Below are positions 19,831 through 30,212 of a stretch of DNA of 64,000 bases, in pieces. How positions within the stretch are numbered: position 1 is the stretch's first letter; every line of letters begins with the position of its first letter. The translations under genes and the position numbers were made by a program. This DNA comes from Takakia lepidozioides (lineage: Eukaryota > Streptophyta > Takakiopsida > Takakiales > Takakiaceae), in NCBI GenBank assembly GCA_030704615.1, contig CM060733.1, positions 25,172,001 to 25,236,000 of the forward strand. The letters are read 5' to 3'. The notes under the pieces are model-generated. The model was not told the DNA's origin and searched no databases. It worked only from the letters and a program-made list of their open reading frames with translations.

Positions 19831-20944
19831 TTAGTTGTAGGGGAGTAAGCTGCCAGCATAGCAAGCAGTATGGATGTAACCTGCTCATAGCTCGGTGTAT
19901 CTCCGCTACCACTCATTGTGCAGTATGCTTTGTCTGTGCAGGTGCCTGCCGGGATTACGCAAGTCTCTGGCCACAGGGCATTGCAGGTAAGATTAATCCA
20001 CTGCCCCATGCAATCTGCATTGGCTTATCGCCAACCCATTTGCGAGTGGTACTTGTGGAACCCAGTCCAATGTGTGGAGCATATGTTCCTGTGTGCAGGT
20101 ACCTGGCCATTTACAATCTGCGGCAGTTGAAGGGGCAGCCACCGCGCTACCTGTCAGCAAGACAACTCCCAAACCTCCAGTCCTTGACTGCCAGAATGGG
20201 GTAAAGGTTCCCTACCTACCTGCAATTTTCAAATTTGCACACATAGAGTTTGTGTAATCGTGCTTACACATATTCTTAGCGATGTTTGTTTGTTTCACGT
20301 ATGTATATGTTGTTGTTGCTTTGATTTTTTTCCTGAAAGCTTGCTCATGTATCTTCTGGGGTCACTCGGGGTGGATGGCAGTTGAAGGTGGGTGACCAAG
20401 TCCGGCTTATCGACACGGTTTTGAGGGCAGGATTCGCAGTCAATTACTACGGTCTTATCAATGACTATGATTAGGCGTCCCCGTTGCCACGTCAACAGTA
20501 AGCTCCACGACTGGCAGATACAACTCTATGGCGCTTACAACTCATTTGTCACAACTGATTGGGTTTATCTGACTAGGCAGTCATGCAGTCATAAAAGGCT
20601 GATACGACTGGAAAATAGCAGACGTAAAAGCCGGATTTTGTTGTAGTGCTGCACTCATATGCGACCAATAGGATGTGTATGCAAAGTCATCTTTTATTTC
20701 GTTGCAAATGCTTAAAAGCATGCTTACATGACAAATGCGTCCTATGGTGCACCTCTAATCTCGGGCCCAGATGGATATCTATGAGGATACTGCTTTCTCA
20801 GCAGCGGTCAAACCAGTCAAGATGTACTTAAGACACTGCATCCGTTGGCCAAGTGCAAACTTGAACGTAAACCAGTGTTTCGTGAAAGGTACTCCTCTCT
20901 CTGCCCTTTTAAAAGAGGTTCGACTATGCCCAGTTTGAAGCCAT

Positions 20945-22532
20945 TCATAATATCCTTGGATGAAGGACATGACTGACGTAAAACCCGGATTCCCAGCTGA
21001 ATGGCTGTTGGGGCACTTCAGGCTGGTTGAACTGAAATGCCCTAACCTCCTCCCAACCCAGTGAATCAGCACTGTAGCCTAAACACTCCGCATGCAGCTT
21101 CCGTTTCCATGACAGAACATATGGGCAACCATGCAAAGACTCGATGGAGTTCATGTGAGTGTAGCAGCCTTTCCGCACGTCGATGACAACAACACTCCAG
21201 TGCCCCCTGCAAGATGATTCTCATGAGTCTCACGGCAACAGTCCTCTCAGCAGACCACTCCAACTGCCTCTCCAACATACTCTACAGACTCGCAAGTAGG
21301 CTGGGTCCTGGTCCTAGTACACTCAGCCGACTCAGCAGAGCCACGACTCAGCAGACTCAAAAGACTCATCACTTAGCAGACTCGACATAATGAACAGACT
21401 CGACAGACTCGACAGACCGAGCAAACTGTCCTCATTCAAAAGACTGGGCAGATTTGCCAAACTGAGCAGACTGAACGGACTCAACCAGCGAGAGGTAGGT
21501 GTGAATGGAGTGATATCATTCAAAAGACTGGCCCGACAGAACAGACTGGGTATGCGAGATCTTACTCCTCCACAATCGGAACGATTATATGATGGCAGTC
21601 TTTTATGTCTTTGCCGAGCCGAGGGACGCTCCAACAAGAATGCGGATTCTCCACTAGCCTTTCCCCTGGCCCGTCCCAATATGTCATCGTACGAGACCAC
21701 GTTGAGGCTGGTAGAAGAGCAACAATACTTGAGTACTTCTCCTCAACCGTCTTCTCATAGAAACGACACCACAACTCCAGCATTCTATCTATGCACTCCG
21801 ACTCCACCGTCTCAAGTGGCTTCAAGTCCGGAGGCCCGATGGAGCACTCATACCAGGGGTCGCCTTCATAAAAGTGAACCATGCAATTGCCGGCCGTGAC
21901 ATTCCGTCGCAAGGCCGCGGCAAAACGAGAACCCAACCTGCACACAGACCACGGCCTTGTGTGAAAACCCATGTACGCAACGGTCTGAGCGGATTGACTC
22001 CATTCAACAGACTGCCCATACCGAGCGGACTTCGGAGCGGACTGAGTAGACTCACACTTCTGAGTAGACTGGAGTGACCAGACTCAGCAGACTGGGAGGA
22101 CTACTCACTGGTGCATTTGTCGCTGAAGAACCACTTCCTTATCCGTATCCAATGCCATTTTGCGGTCCTTGTTCATGAAGACAGCGGACTTGCCTTTCTT
22201 CGCAGGTTTCTTGGCAACAGGACTCTCCCAAACTTCTTGAGTCTGCTCCACGACAGTCCGCTTCTTCGCTCTACTTGTGCCCAGGGATTCGGCGACTACT
22301 GTGGCTGAGTTCGATTCAGCAGACTGACGAAGTGATGCGGTCCTGCTTCGCAACACGACTGTGTCTACAGGCTTGTTCACACTTGCAGGACCTGTATTGG
22401 CAGCCTCACAGGTCGCATGCGTTGAACTAATCCGTGCATCTGTTGGCGTTGTAAGTAAGCCACCTTTTCTGGTTGTGGAGCCAACGTGAGCAGCATGGGC
22501 GGGTTGTGGGAGGGAAACGGTGTCTTGAAGTC
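20945..22532 (-). CDS. Ulp1-like (C48 peptidase family) gene, C-terminal exons, catalytic Cys absent
   Basis: Three minus-strand exons join in frame: 22532-22109 (donor CACCA/GTGAGT), 21937-21566 (GAGGA/GTAAGA) and 21206-20945 (acceptor TTGCAG), ending at a TGA. The first is disordered and Lys/Ser-rich (AKKPAKKGKS). The last two contain HHIIVPIV, GHWSVVVIDV, NSIESLHG, VPQQ and WESGFYV, the order expected of the Ulp1 fold (catalytic His in HW, Asp in the DSL segment, Gln, then DCG). Here His is kept (21200-21202), Asp is replaced by Glu, and the Cys position is Ser (20987-20989). So deSUMOylating activity is unlikely unless alignment shows another nucleophile. Upstream exons probably continue toward 23170 and, across the chromovirus, 30-31 kb. 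Its role is unknown; Ulp1 domains often travel with plant CACTA/MULE transposons. Confidence 0.68.
21310..21545 (+). repeat. CAGACTG-type repeat in intron of the Ulp1-like gene
   Basis: Runs of AGCAGACTCAAAAGACTC, GACAGACTCGACAGACCGAG and AGCAGACTGAACGGACTCAA lie within the intron 21207-21565. Related stretches are at 21975-22100, 22740-23010 and 30300-30640. Confidence 0.8.
21975..22100 (+). repeat. CAGACTG-type repeat in intron
   Basis: Units such as AACAGACTGCC, AGCGGACTGAGTAGACTC and AGCAGACTGGGAGGACTA lie mostly in the intron 21938-22108. Confidence 0.7.
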
Positions 22533-22639
22533 CTGTAGGTACAATAGATCATGTCAATACACATAAATTGAACATAAATCTGAAATCACAGAGGTGGAAG
22601 ACGGCAGGGCACAACTTGTACGTCGTCATTGGAAGGAAG

Positions 22640-23170
22640 CGACTGGGCAGACTCCTCCCCTGCTTGAACGCCCAAGTCCAGAGCCACTGTAGCCAGGGGC
22701 ATTATGACAGACTTTGTGTGCGCGGCATGTTGGCCCTCAGTCTGTCCAATGTTATCGTTAGTCTGCTCAGTATCCTCAGTCTAGTTAGCCTGGTGCTTAG
22801 TCTGCTCGCCGCTCTGGTCAGTCTGCTGTCGAGTCTAGTGGACACTCTCGTGGGCGGGGGGAACGGCATGTTGGCCCTCCCTCAGAGGACCATGTTCAGC
22901 GTCAGTCTGCTGCTCACTGTCCTCAGTTTGGTCAGTCTGGTGCTCAGTCTGCTTTTTTCTCTGGTCAGTCTGGTGGTCATTCTCGTGGTCGGTCTGCTCT
23001 TGCAGGGATGAGATCAATCTATCAACTTGCAAGTCAACTGTGTCTTTAGGGTCTGATGCAGAAAAAGCTTGACTACCACCGACATCTAGATTATCCGAGG
23101 CAACTACATCGTCTAGTTCTTCAGTAAGGTCAATGATACGGGGTTGAGTTCCCATATTGCAGTCGGTCAC
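22640..23170 (-). pseudogene. Gln-Thr-Asp-rich segment of the - strand gene
   Basis: Open minus-strand sequence 23170-22835 has a plausible normal N-terminal part (IIDLTEELDDVVASDN). It then becomes a (Q/E)-T-D/E-rich low-complexity stretch from the CAGACTGA repeat (HQTDQTEDSEQQTD), is crossed by two stops, and returns to ordinary sequence (TKSVIMPLATVALDLG) as far as about 22640. It is in the right place and orientation to be an upstream exon of the Ulp1-like gene; the splice joins are unresolved. Confidence 0.4.
22740..23010 (+). repeat. CAGTCTG-type repeat within coding-like sequence
   Basis: Read on + as GGTCAGTCTGCTG, CTCAGTCTGCTC and GTCAGTCTGGTG. This is the reverse complement of the intronic CAGACTG repeats. 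On the minus strand it encodes QTD/QTE repeats. Confidence 0.75.
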
Positions 23171-23388
23171 TTAAGAATCATCAAGAGCTTTCGCAAGTGA
23201 ACGAACCAAAACCGGGCTAAGCTGAATGGAAATAGATGGCAGGCCATGGGCCACTGGAGAAGAATGGTTTACCGGTGCTCGGCTTATATCCTCAAACAAT
23301 GTGCCAATATGTGAAGATGGCCCGGCGGGAAAAGAAGACTTCGTCAATGCACGGATAGAACTCCGCAAAAATTCAGAGACAGGGTCCA
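23171..23388 (-). pseudogene. Fragment of the interrupted - strand gene left of the chromovirus
   Basis: A minus-strand open frame (MDPVSEFLRSSIRALTKSS onward, rich in Ser and Pro, ending LAKALDDS) runs from the chromovirus 5' LTR boundary to a TAA at 23171. One codon on, the same frame continues as the Gln-Thr-Asp-rich segment. The chromovirus insertion (target site GTCCA, 23384-23388) separates it from sequence now at 30213. Confidence 0.4.
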
Positions 23389-24116
23389 TGTCGCGGCCCT
23401 TCGCCTTGAGGGCAGGGGGTCGGGACACGAGAGGGGCTGCCCCTGTGGTGGGGGCAGTGGCGACGATAGATGCGGGGGCTAAAGCACCCTTGAGTGTCCA
23501 AGGCACTCAAGGGGGGCGGAGGCGCTCACTAGGTGGAGCCTCGCACACCGGGTTGCGGTGGGGGGGTGGTTCCACGAGGGGTGGTGGTAGCTTAGTGGGA
23601 CTTAGTGGGGGTGGCATAGGACTCACCATGGGGGCGGAGATTTGTGGTGGGAGTCGTGGGGAGTCTTGGGACTCATCACGGTCCAATGGGACTGTGGTGA
23701 GTGGGCCAAGACTCACCGCGACTCATCACCGGGAATCGAGGGGTTTCGTGGTGGTTCGCCATAAAATGACATGGTTGTTTGTGAAACCCCCGCGGACAGT
23801 CACAGAAGTATATATAGGGAGTAGTAACCCCGAGAACGGTGCAAGCCCGTTGGTGACCAAAAACTAGTGAGTAAGCGTGCGAGCCGGAAAGCGACCAGGG
23901 TGTGGGGAGCTATTCCGGACTGCCATCGACCAAAGGGAATTTCCACTAGGCCCAAATTGGGAGAGGGTCTTGTGGGGGAGTGAAGGGGGACCGTTATGTC
24001 CCGGTGAGCAGCCGAAGCTCCGAATTGGTCCGGCGGCCAATTAGGGAGTTAGGCGCGCGCATCAGAGCGAGTAACTATGACTTGAAAGGGAGCTTACCGA
24101 AGTGAGGTGCGCGACA
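23389..24116 (+). repeat. 5' LTR of chromovirus (728 bp)
   Basis: It begins TGTCGCGGCCC and ends GTGCGCGACA, two bases before the PBS. It contains a TATA-like box at 23809-23816. It is preceded by target-site copy GTCCA. Confidence 0.93.
23809..23816 (+). promoter_or_regulatory. TATA-like box in 5' LTR
   Basis: TATATATA followed by GGGAG, about 300 bp before the LTR end. The same sequence is at 29905-29912 in the 3' LTR. Position and sequence fit the core promoter of the element; the transcription start itself cannot be seen. Confidence 0.55.
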
Positions 24117-24117
24117 C

Positions 24118-25666
24118 TTGGTATCAGAGCTTAGAGTTCAGTACGTGATTGTCCTTGGGATCGGCCTCATCATGGGGTCAGGCAAGCGAAAGCGAAAGCG
24201 GAATGGCCCGAAAGATGATGATCCTGGTGAGCCCGATGGGGGCGACGTGTCACCGAAGCGGCCATTTGAGGAAGCGATGCATGCTTTTGAAAATGAGGCC
24301 GCTCAAGAACGGGAGGAATCTGAGGAGTCAGAGCCCGAGGAATTCCAGAGAGCTCCGACAGACCAACAGATGCCTCCCATGCCAGCAGCCTTTTGGGAAG
24401 GGTTGTTGGCGCAGTTTGGCGGGACGTTAAAAGACGTGTTGGAGGCGGCTAATGCCACTTCCACTAAGGCAAAATTTAAGGTGAAGCCTAAGGAACCCGG
24501 CACCTTCGAGGGCGTCCGAAATCGGAAGGCACTCAACACCTGGCTCTTGGAGCTAGAGCAGTACTTCCGGGCGGCCAAGTTGAGTGACGAGGATCGGGTG
24601 GAAGTGGCTCCCACCTATTTGAGGGGCTATGCTCAACAATGGTGGGCAGAAACGCCTTCACGACCGAGGTCCAAATCCGGAAACCTTGAACTGGAGTGGG
24701 TTCAAGGAACTGATGAAGAGACAATTTGTGCCCCTCAATGCGTCCTGGCTTGCCCGGGACAAGATGAGGAATCTGAAGCAAACGGATGACATTCGGGGAT
24801 ATGTTCAGGCTTTCAATGTGCTGTTGCTCGAAGTCGCGGACATGGCAGAACCAGAAATGGTCTTCAACTTTGTGGCGGGACTGGCCCCATGGGCCAGACA
24901 GAAGTTGGAGGAGAAGCCACCTAAGACTTTGAACGAGGCAATTGAGAGGGCTGAATGTTTCTCGGATATCCCTAAGGGCGAAAGACAAGGCCGTACGGAG
25001 CTGAACCACAAGAAGACCCGGCAGGAGGGTGACTCCTTCCGACCGGAAAAGAAGTGGGATAGGCCACGCGGCGACAATAGCACATGGAAATCGAAGGGAG
25101 GGCCCTCACACGTCAAGACGGCACCCGGTGCCTCGAAAGAAAAACCAGGTGCGGCGGCTTATGGCGGGCAGAAGGCGACCTTCGATGGAGTGTGCTTTAA
25201 TTGCGGGGAACCCGGGCACATGACAAAAAAGTGCGCGAAACCCCGACAATTGAACATGACTCGGGCAACCACGGAGTTGTCCGAGGATTCCATTAGCCGC
25301 TTGGTGGAGGCAGTGGTTGCCAAGACTTGCAAGGTACACAACTATTCTTGTGAGTTGTATCAGGAGACTGATGCCCTGCGTAAAGGGAGTCAGTTATTGT
25401 TCGTGAGTGGGATAATTTCCGGAACTAACGTGTCGTTGTTGGTGGACACAAGAGCGTGGCACTCCTTCATGACACCGACAACGGCACGGAAGCTGGGACT
25501 CCCGACAAGTGATGTGGGGGCCCCTATTGAGGTGCGTTATGCCAAAGGGGAACCACAATTGGCGACGAGGTTGGCGTTCGATGTTCCTCTTCAGCTCGAG
25601 AGTTGGGAGGGACGTGAGAACTTCACCATTTGCGAGATCGATGGAGTGGATCTCATTTGGGAATGA
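24118..25666 (+). pseudogene. Gag and protease of chromovirus (frameshifted)
   Basis: Gag opens in one frame (24118-24789; acidic start, then KEPGTFEGVRNRKALNTWLL, the capsid-type core, to AQQWWAE). It continues in the next frame (24629-25666: FKELMKRQFVP, DDIRGYVQAFN, AERAECF-like end). One zinc knuckle, CFNCGEPGHMTKKC, is at about 25195-25236. The protease-like segment reads LLVDTRAWHSF at about 25437, where retropepsins have D-T/S-G-A, so the Gly is changed to Arg (GGA to AGA). The frame ends at 25664-25666; Pol resumes one frame over. Confidence 0.85.
24119..24130 (+). promoter_or_regulatory. Primer-binding site (initiator-Met tRNA type)
   Basis: TGGTATCAGAGC lies two bases inside the 5' LTR. 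This is the classic initiator methionine tRNA complement used by many plant Ty3/gypsy and Copia elements. Confidence 0.92.
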
Positions 25667-26376
25667 CATTTTTGAGCAAATCCGGAGCGGTCATAGATGG
25701 CCGTAAGAGAGTAGTCACGCTACCGTGTGGGAATGGTGGCGAAGTTTTAAGAGTGTCGAAAACGCCCAACCCATTGGGAGGGCGAATAAACCTGTTGACA
25801 GCAAATGAGTGGGCCGTGGAGGAGCCACACGAGCCCCAGTTTCTGCTTTCCGTGAGACAAGTGAAGGGAGAAGGCGATAGGGAGCCGAGCTCAGATTGGA
25901 TCGAGGGGAGGACAAGGTATGGTTTATATGAGTTCTTGGTGATGCCTTTTGGGCTCACCAATGCACCCGCGACCTTTAGCACGCTAATGAACAACCTTTT
26001 CTAGGAGTGGTTGGATGACTTTGTGATCGTGTACATCGACGACGTCTTGGTGTACTCGAAAACAAGGGAAGAGCACCTGGAGCACCTAAAAAGGGTGTTC
26101 CAGAAATTACGGGAAGGGAAGCTGTATGCCAAAGCTTCAAAGTGCGAATTCGGGGTCACAAAAGTGGAGTTCCTGGGGCATGTGATTACACAGGATGGGA
26201 TAAAAATGGATGACAAAAAGGTGAGGGCGATCTTGGACTGGGAGCCTCCGACTTCGGTCCCGAGAGTGCGATCATTCTTAGGACTCGCCTCCTATTACCG
26301 AAAGTATGTGAGAAATTTCGCCAAGATCGCGGGGCCGTTGTCAGACCTTCTGTGTAAATCCAAGGTATGGGTATAG
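25630..26376 (+). pseudogene. Reverse transcriptase of chromovirus, internally deleted
   Basis: Pol frame after protease. The region that should hold the RT fingers (roughly 180 residues in related elements) is missing. A linker ([10 protein letters not shown]) jumps at about 25885 to the palm segment [20 protein letters not shown], followed by VYIDDVLVYS (catalytic YIDD, 26029-26049) and the thumb (VRSFLGLASYYRKYV). Two in-frame TAG codons interrupt it (26002-26004 and 26374-26376). This RT cannot be active as it stands. Confidence 0.85.
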
Positions 26377-27612
26377 AACACCTTTTGTGGCCAAGCTTTT
26401 GCCGAGTTGAAGCAGCGGATGGCGGAAGCTCCAGTCCTGAAAATCCCGGAGTTTGACCGCCCATTTGAGATTCATACGGATGCGTCGGACTTCGCGATTG
26501 GAGGTGTACTCATGCAGGATGGACGTCCAGTGGTTTACGAAAGTAAGAAACTGAATGAAGTGGAGCAACGGTGGCCAACGCACGAAAAAGAGATGAAAGC
26601 GGTGGTGCATTGTCTTGAGCTTTGGCGCCACTATGTTGGTTCCAACCCGGTGAAGGTGTTCACGGACAATGTCACGGTGAAGTACTTTGCCACGCAGCCT
26701 AAGTTGTCCCCAAAACAACTTAGGTGGCAAGACACTTTGGCGGTGTTCGACGTGGATATCCAGTACAAACCGGGACGGGACAATGTGGTGGCCGATGCTT
26801 TAAGTAGAAAGCAGCAGCTCATGCTAGTGTACAAGGGCGAGACGGCGCCCCAGAGGAAGATTCGGAAGGCTTACCGGAAGGATGAGATGGCGAAGTCCGT
26901 GATGCGGGACTTGAGGATGGGGGTTAAATCACAATTCCACTTGCAAAATGGACTACTCCGGTACAAGCAAAAACGTCTCTACGTGCCGAAGGGAGGGATC
27001 AGAGATAGTCTCTTGAGAGAATGCCATGATGGCCCGCTTGCGGGCCACGACGGAGCCAAGCGCACCGCGGCACTCTTGAAGAAAGAGTATTTTTGGCCCA
27101 AACTGAGGGAGGAGGCCGAGGAGTATGTCAAGACATGCACCACATGCCAACAAAACCGGAGCAAGTACAAAAAGCAAGCGGGGCTGTTACAACCCTTGCC
27201 GATTCCAGAGGGGTCTTGGGAAAGTGTCTCGATGGATTTCATGACTGCTATGCCGCTATCAAAAGGATTCGATGCAATCATGGTGGTGGTGGATAGGTTC
27301 AGTAAAATGGGCCATTTCATCCCCACCAAGGAGACGGCAACGACGCAGGAGACGGGGCGGCTTTACTTCGCCCACCTCTTCAATCATCATGGACTCCCGA
27401 AGGATATTGTCTCGGACCACGATCCAAAGTTTACAAGTAAGTTTTGGAGGGCACTTTGGAAGAAAATGGGGACGAGGCTCAAAATGAGCACCGCCTTCCG
27501 ACCTACGACAGACGGCCAAACGGAAAGGGTGAATTCCGTGGTGAAGCAGATCTTGCGGAATTACGTGTCAGCAGACCAATCGGACTGGGTGGAGCACTTG
27601 GATGCGGCATAG
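26377..27612 (+). pseudogene. RNase H and integrase of chromovirus
   Basis: This continues Pol after a TAG. RNase H features: IHTDASDFAIGG, HEKEMKAVV, FTDNVTV and NVVADALSR. The integrase zinc domain runs from HDGPLAGHDGAKR to CTTCQQN. The core has Asp in SMDFMTA, Asp in VSDHDPKF and Glu in GQTERVN. The segment is otherwise open for 401 residues, up to a TAG at 27610 in the conserved AEFxYN region. Confidence 0.88.
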
Positions 27613-28299
27613 TTCTGTTATAATAACACAAAACATTCCGCAACGGGAGTTTCCCCCTTCGTATTGGTTTATGGAAAAGCACCTCTGGTGCCGACAAGTT
27701 GGGCCGCCCAAGACGTTGAGGAGCCGACAGCAGTGGCAGTGCTGGAAGAACGCGAGCGTTTGTTGAAGCTCGCAAAGTATAACATTGCCAAAGCTAGGAA
27801 ACGGTATGAACGACAGGCGAATCGAAAGCAGAGAGAGGTTAAGTTTGAGGCAGGCATGGAGGTCTGGTTGAACATCAAGAATTTTTGACTACCTCCGGAA
27901 GTGAGTCCGAAGTTCGTACCTCCGTATGCGGGACCTTTTCACATCCGGAAGGTTATGAATGAGGATGTGTATGAACTGGAGCTGCCGGCAAACAGCAAGG
28001 TGCATCCGGTATTCCACGTCTTCCTTTTGAAGCCTTACTTCAAAGATGAAGCACGTCCGAATCGGCATCAAGTGTTGCGTCCACCACCTGTGCTATTAGA
28101 TCATGAAAATGAACCTGAGTACGAGGTGGAGGCAGTGCTTAAGTCGAGGAGGTTCAAGCATCGGGAAACGGAGTATCTCGTGAAATGGAAGGGCTATCAT
28201 CATGTGGAGGCATCTTGGGTGCGTGCCTTAGAAATGGGAAACGTATCCGAGGCGGTTGGAGCTTTCGAAGGGCGACCTCAAAAGCGGAAGAAGCGTTGA
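27613..28299 (+). pseudogene. Integrase C-terminus and chromodomain
   Basis: Same frame, broken by a TAG at 27610 and a TGA at 27886-27888. It contains SPFVLVYGKAP, a Lys/Arg-rich helix, the GPF-type segment PPYAGPFHIRKV and KVHPVFHVFLLKPY. A chromodomain follows at about 28110-28240: YEVEAVLKSRRF, TEYLVKWKGY, ASWVRA. The aromatic cage positions (Y, W, and E/W in the last segment) look present. The chromodomain directs integration to heterochromatin in related chromoviruses (established for the family). The ORF ends in a basic tail. Confidence 0.9.
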
Positions 28300-28844
28300 T
28301 GGGGACATCAACCTTGGATCGTGGGGGACGAAATGCATGCTTAGCCCGGCTTAGCTAGCTCAGGAATCCGATTGCAAAAACTTGTATTGTACAAATTTTG
28401 TTATAAATGAAATGGTTTCCAAATGTTGTGCGTCCTATTTTGTTTGGAATGGTGATGCATGGTATGGTTGGCTAGTGTGTAGAATGCATGCTAGCTTACA
28501 AAAGTGGGAGAGGTAAATTGGGTTAATTGTGTGTTTGTGTAGTGCCAAAATCAGGTGACTCCCACCCAAGGGACAAGGAAACTTGCACCTTCGTTGGGAG
28601 TTCACGTGCTAGTGCGCACCTGACGCGTGCACATACTATAACTGCGCTACCGAGGGGGTTGCCTTACAGTGCGGGGTAACGCGGAAGCTACGTGCTTCCA
28701 TTCACGTACTATAATCGTGTAGCCTCGGGACGAAGTCGTAGTGCGGCTTCGGCGTGTTCCCATACCTCAGGCCAGCATTCCAAGGCGGACCCAATTGTAG
28801 TGATTGGGGCGCACGGTTGGTTCAAGGTTATCTTAAGATCGAAT
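28300..28844 (+). other. Non-coding 3' region of the chromovirus
   Basis: Between the chromodomain stop and the inverted repeat I see no gene. The sequence contains two related segments around CACGTGCTAGTGCGCACC and ACGTACTATAATCGTG, with no recognisable element signal. Confidence 0.5.
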
Positions 28845-29301
28845 CCAAGGGTGGGGCCTCTCAAGCTCCTCCCAGTGCACTCTTCTTGACCTACTTCAGG
28901 GCCAAGGAACGATCCTCCCCGAGGATCGAATCGCCTTACTGCAACAACATTTGCTTGCGACTTGCTCGTGATGTCGTTTTTTGGCATCATCTTGAGCAAG
29001 GGTTCACCTTGAAGCTTCCTAGTAAAAAAGGGTTCAAGGTGAACCCTTGCTCAAGGTGATGCCAAAAAGCGACATCACGAGCAAATCGCAAGCAAATGTT
29101 GTTGCAGTAAGGAGCTTCCTAGTCAAAAAGGGTTCAAGGTGAACCCTTGCTCAAGGTGATGCCAAAAAACGACATCACGAGCAAGTCGCAAGCAAATGTT
29201 GTTGCAGTAAGGCGATTTGATCCTCGGGGAGGATCGTTCCTTGGCCCTGAAGTGGGTCAAGAAGAGTGCACTGGGAGGAGCTTGAGAGGCCCCACCCTTG
29301 G
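28845..29301. repeat. Long inverted repeat in 3' untranslated part of the chromovirus
   Basis: Arms 28845-29013 and 29133-29301 (169 bp each) are near-perfect reverse complements (left starts CCAAGGGTGGGGCC; right ends the complement GGCCCCACCCTTGG). The spacer contains a 100-bp direct duplicate of part of the right arm (29013-29112 versus 29113-29212). A transcript across it would fold into a long hairpin. Confidence 0.9.
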
Positions 29302-29489
29302 CCGGGACTTGGAGGAAGTCAGCCGAACTAGCTAGTGGAGAGTAGAGTCAAGTGGGGGTTTGGTTCTTAGCCATGGGACGCCATGGTGCGGAAACAAACT
29401 CCTTGATGTGGGACGCCACAGCTTGGATGTTCGTTTCTACAAAATAGACAAGTCGATGAGGACATTGACTCCCTGTTGGTAGGGGTGTG

Positions 29490-30212
29490 CGTCGCGGCCC
29501 TTCGCCTTGAGGGCAGGGGGTCGGGACACGAGAGGGGCTGCCCCTGTGGTGGGGGCAGTGGCGACGATAGATGCGGGGGCTAAAGCACCCTTGAGTGTCC
29601 AAGGCACTCAAGGGGGGGCGGAGGCGCTCACTAGGTGGAGCCTCGCACACCGGGTTGCGGTGGGGGGTGGTTCCACGAGGGGTGGTGGTAGCTTAGTGGG
29701 ACTTAGTGGGGGTGGCATAGGACTCACCATGGGGGCGGAGATTTGTGGTGGGAGTCGTGGGGAGTCTTGGGACTCATCACGGTCCAATGGGACTGTGGTG
29801 AGTGGGCCAAGACTCACCGCGACACCGGGAATCGAGGGGTTTCGTGGTGGTTCGCCATAAAATGACATGGTTGTTTGTGAAACCCCCGCGGACAGTCACA
29901 GAAGTATATATAGGGAGTAGTAACCCCGAGAACGGTGCAAGCCCGTTGGTGACCAAAAACTAGTGAGTAAGCGTGCGAGCCGGAAAGCGACCAGGGTGTG
30001 GGGAGCTATTCCGGACTGCCATCGACCAAAGGGAATTTCCACTAGGCCCAAATTGGGAGAGGGTCTTGTGGGGGAGTGAAGGGGGACCGTTATGTCCCGG
30101 TGAGCAGCCGAAGCTCCGAATTGGTCCGGCGGCCAGTTAGGGAGTTAGGCGCGCGCATCAGAGCGAGTAACTATGACTTGAAAGGGAGCTTACCGAAGTG
30201 AGGTGCGCGACA
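29490..30212 (+). repeat. 3' LTR of chromovirus (723 bp)
   Basis: It aligns with 23389-24116. Its first base is C where the 5' LTR has T (CGTCGCGG versus TGTCGCGG). It ends GCGCGACA at 30212 and is followed by the target-site copy GTCCA. Confidence 0.93.

Larger units (their letters stand above)
23389..30212 (+). mobile_element. Ty3/gypsy chromovirus, both LTRs and TSD present, defective inside
   Basis: LTRs 23389-24116 and 29490-30212 flank gag-pol with a C-terminal chromodomain. The five bases before the 5' LTR (23384-23388) and after the 3' LTR (30213-30217) are both GTCCA, a perfect target-site duplication, so the ends are certain. The two LTRs differ only by a few substitutions and short indels (for example a 5-bp TCATC-like deletion near 29822), which suggests a fairly recent insertion. 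Yet gag-pol has a frameshift, several stops, a changed protease site and a deletion in RT, so it was probably mobilised in trans or is miscalled in places. Confidence 0.96.

Noticed and set aside
23226-23867. Gly-rich ORF across the chromovirus LTR start (also 29507-29860)
   Set aside because: It lies in the LTR, occurs in both LTRs and crosses the insertion boundary at 23389.
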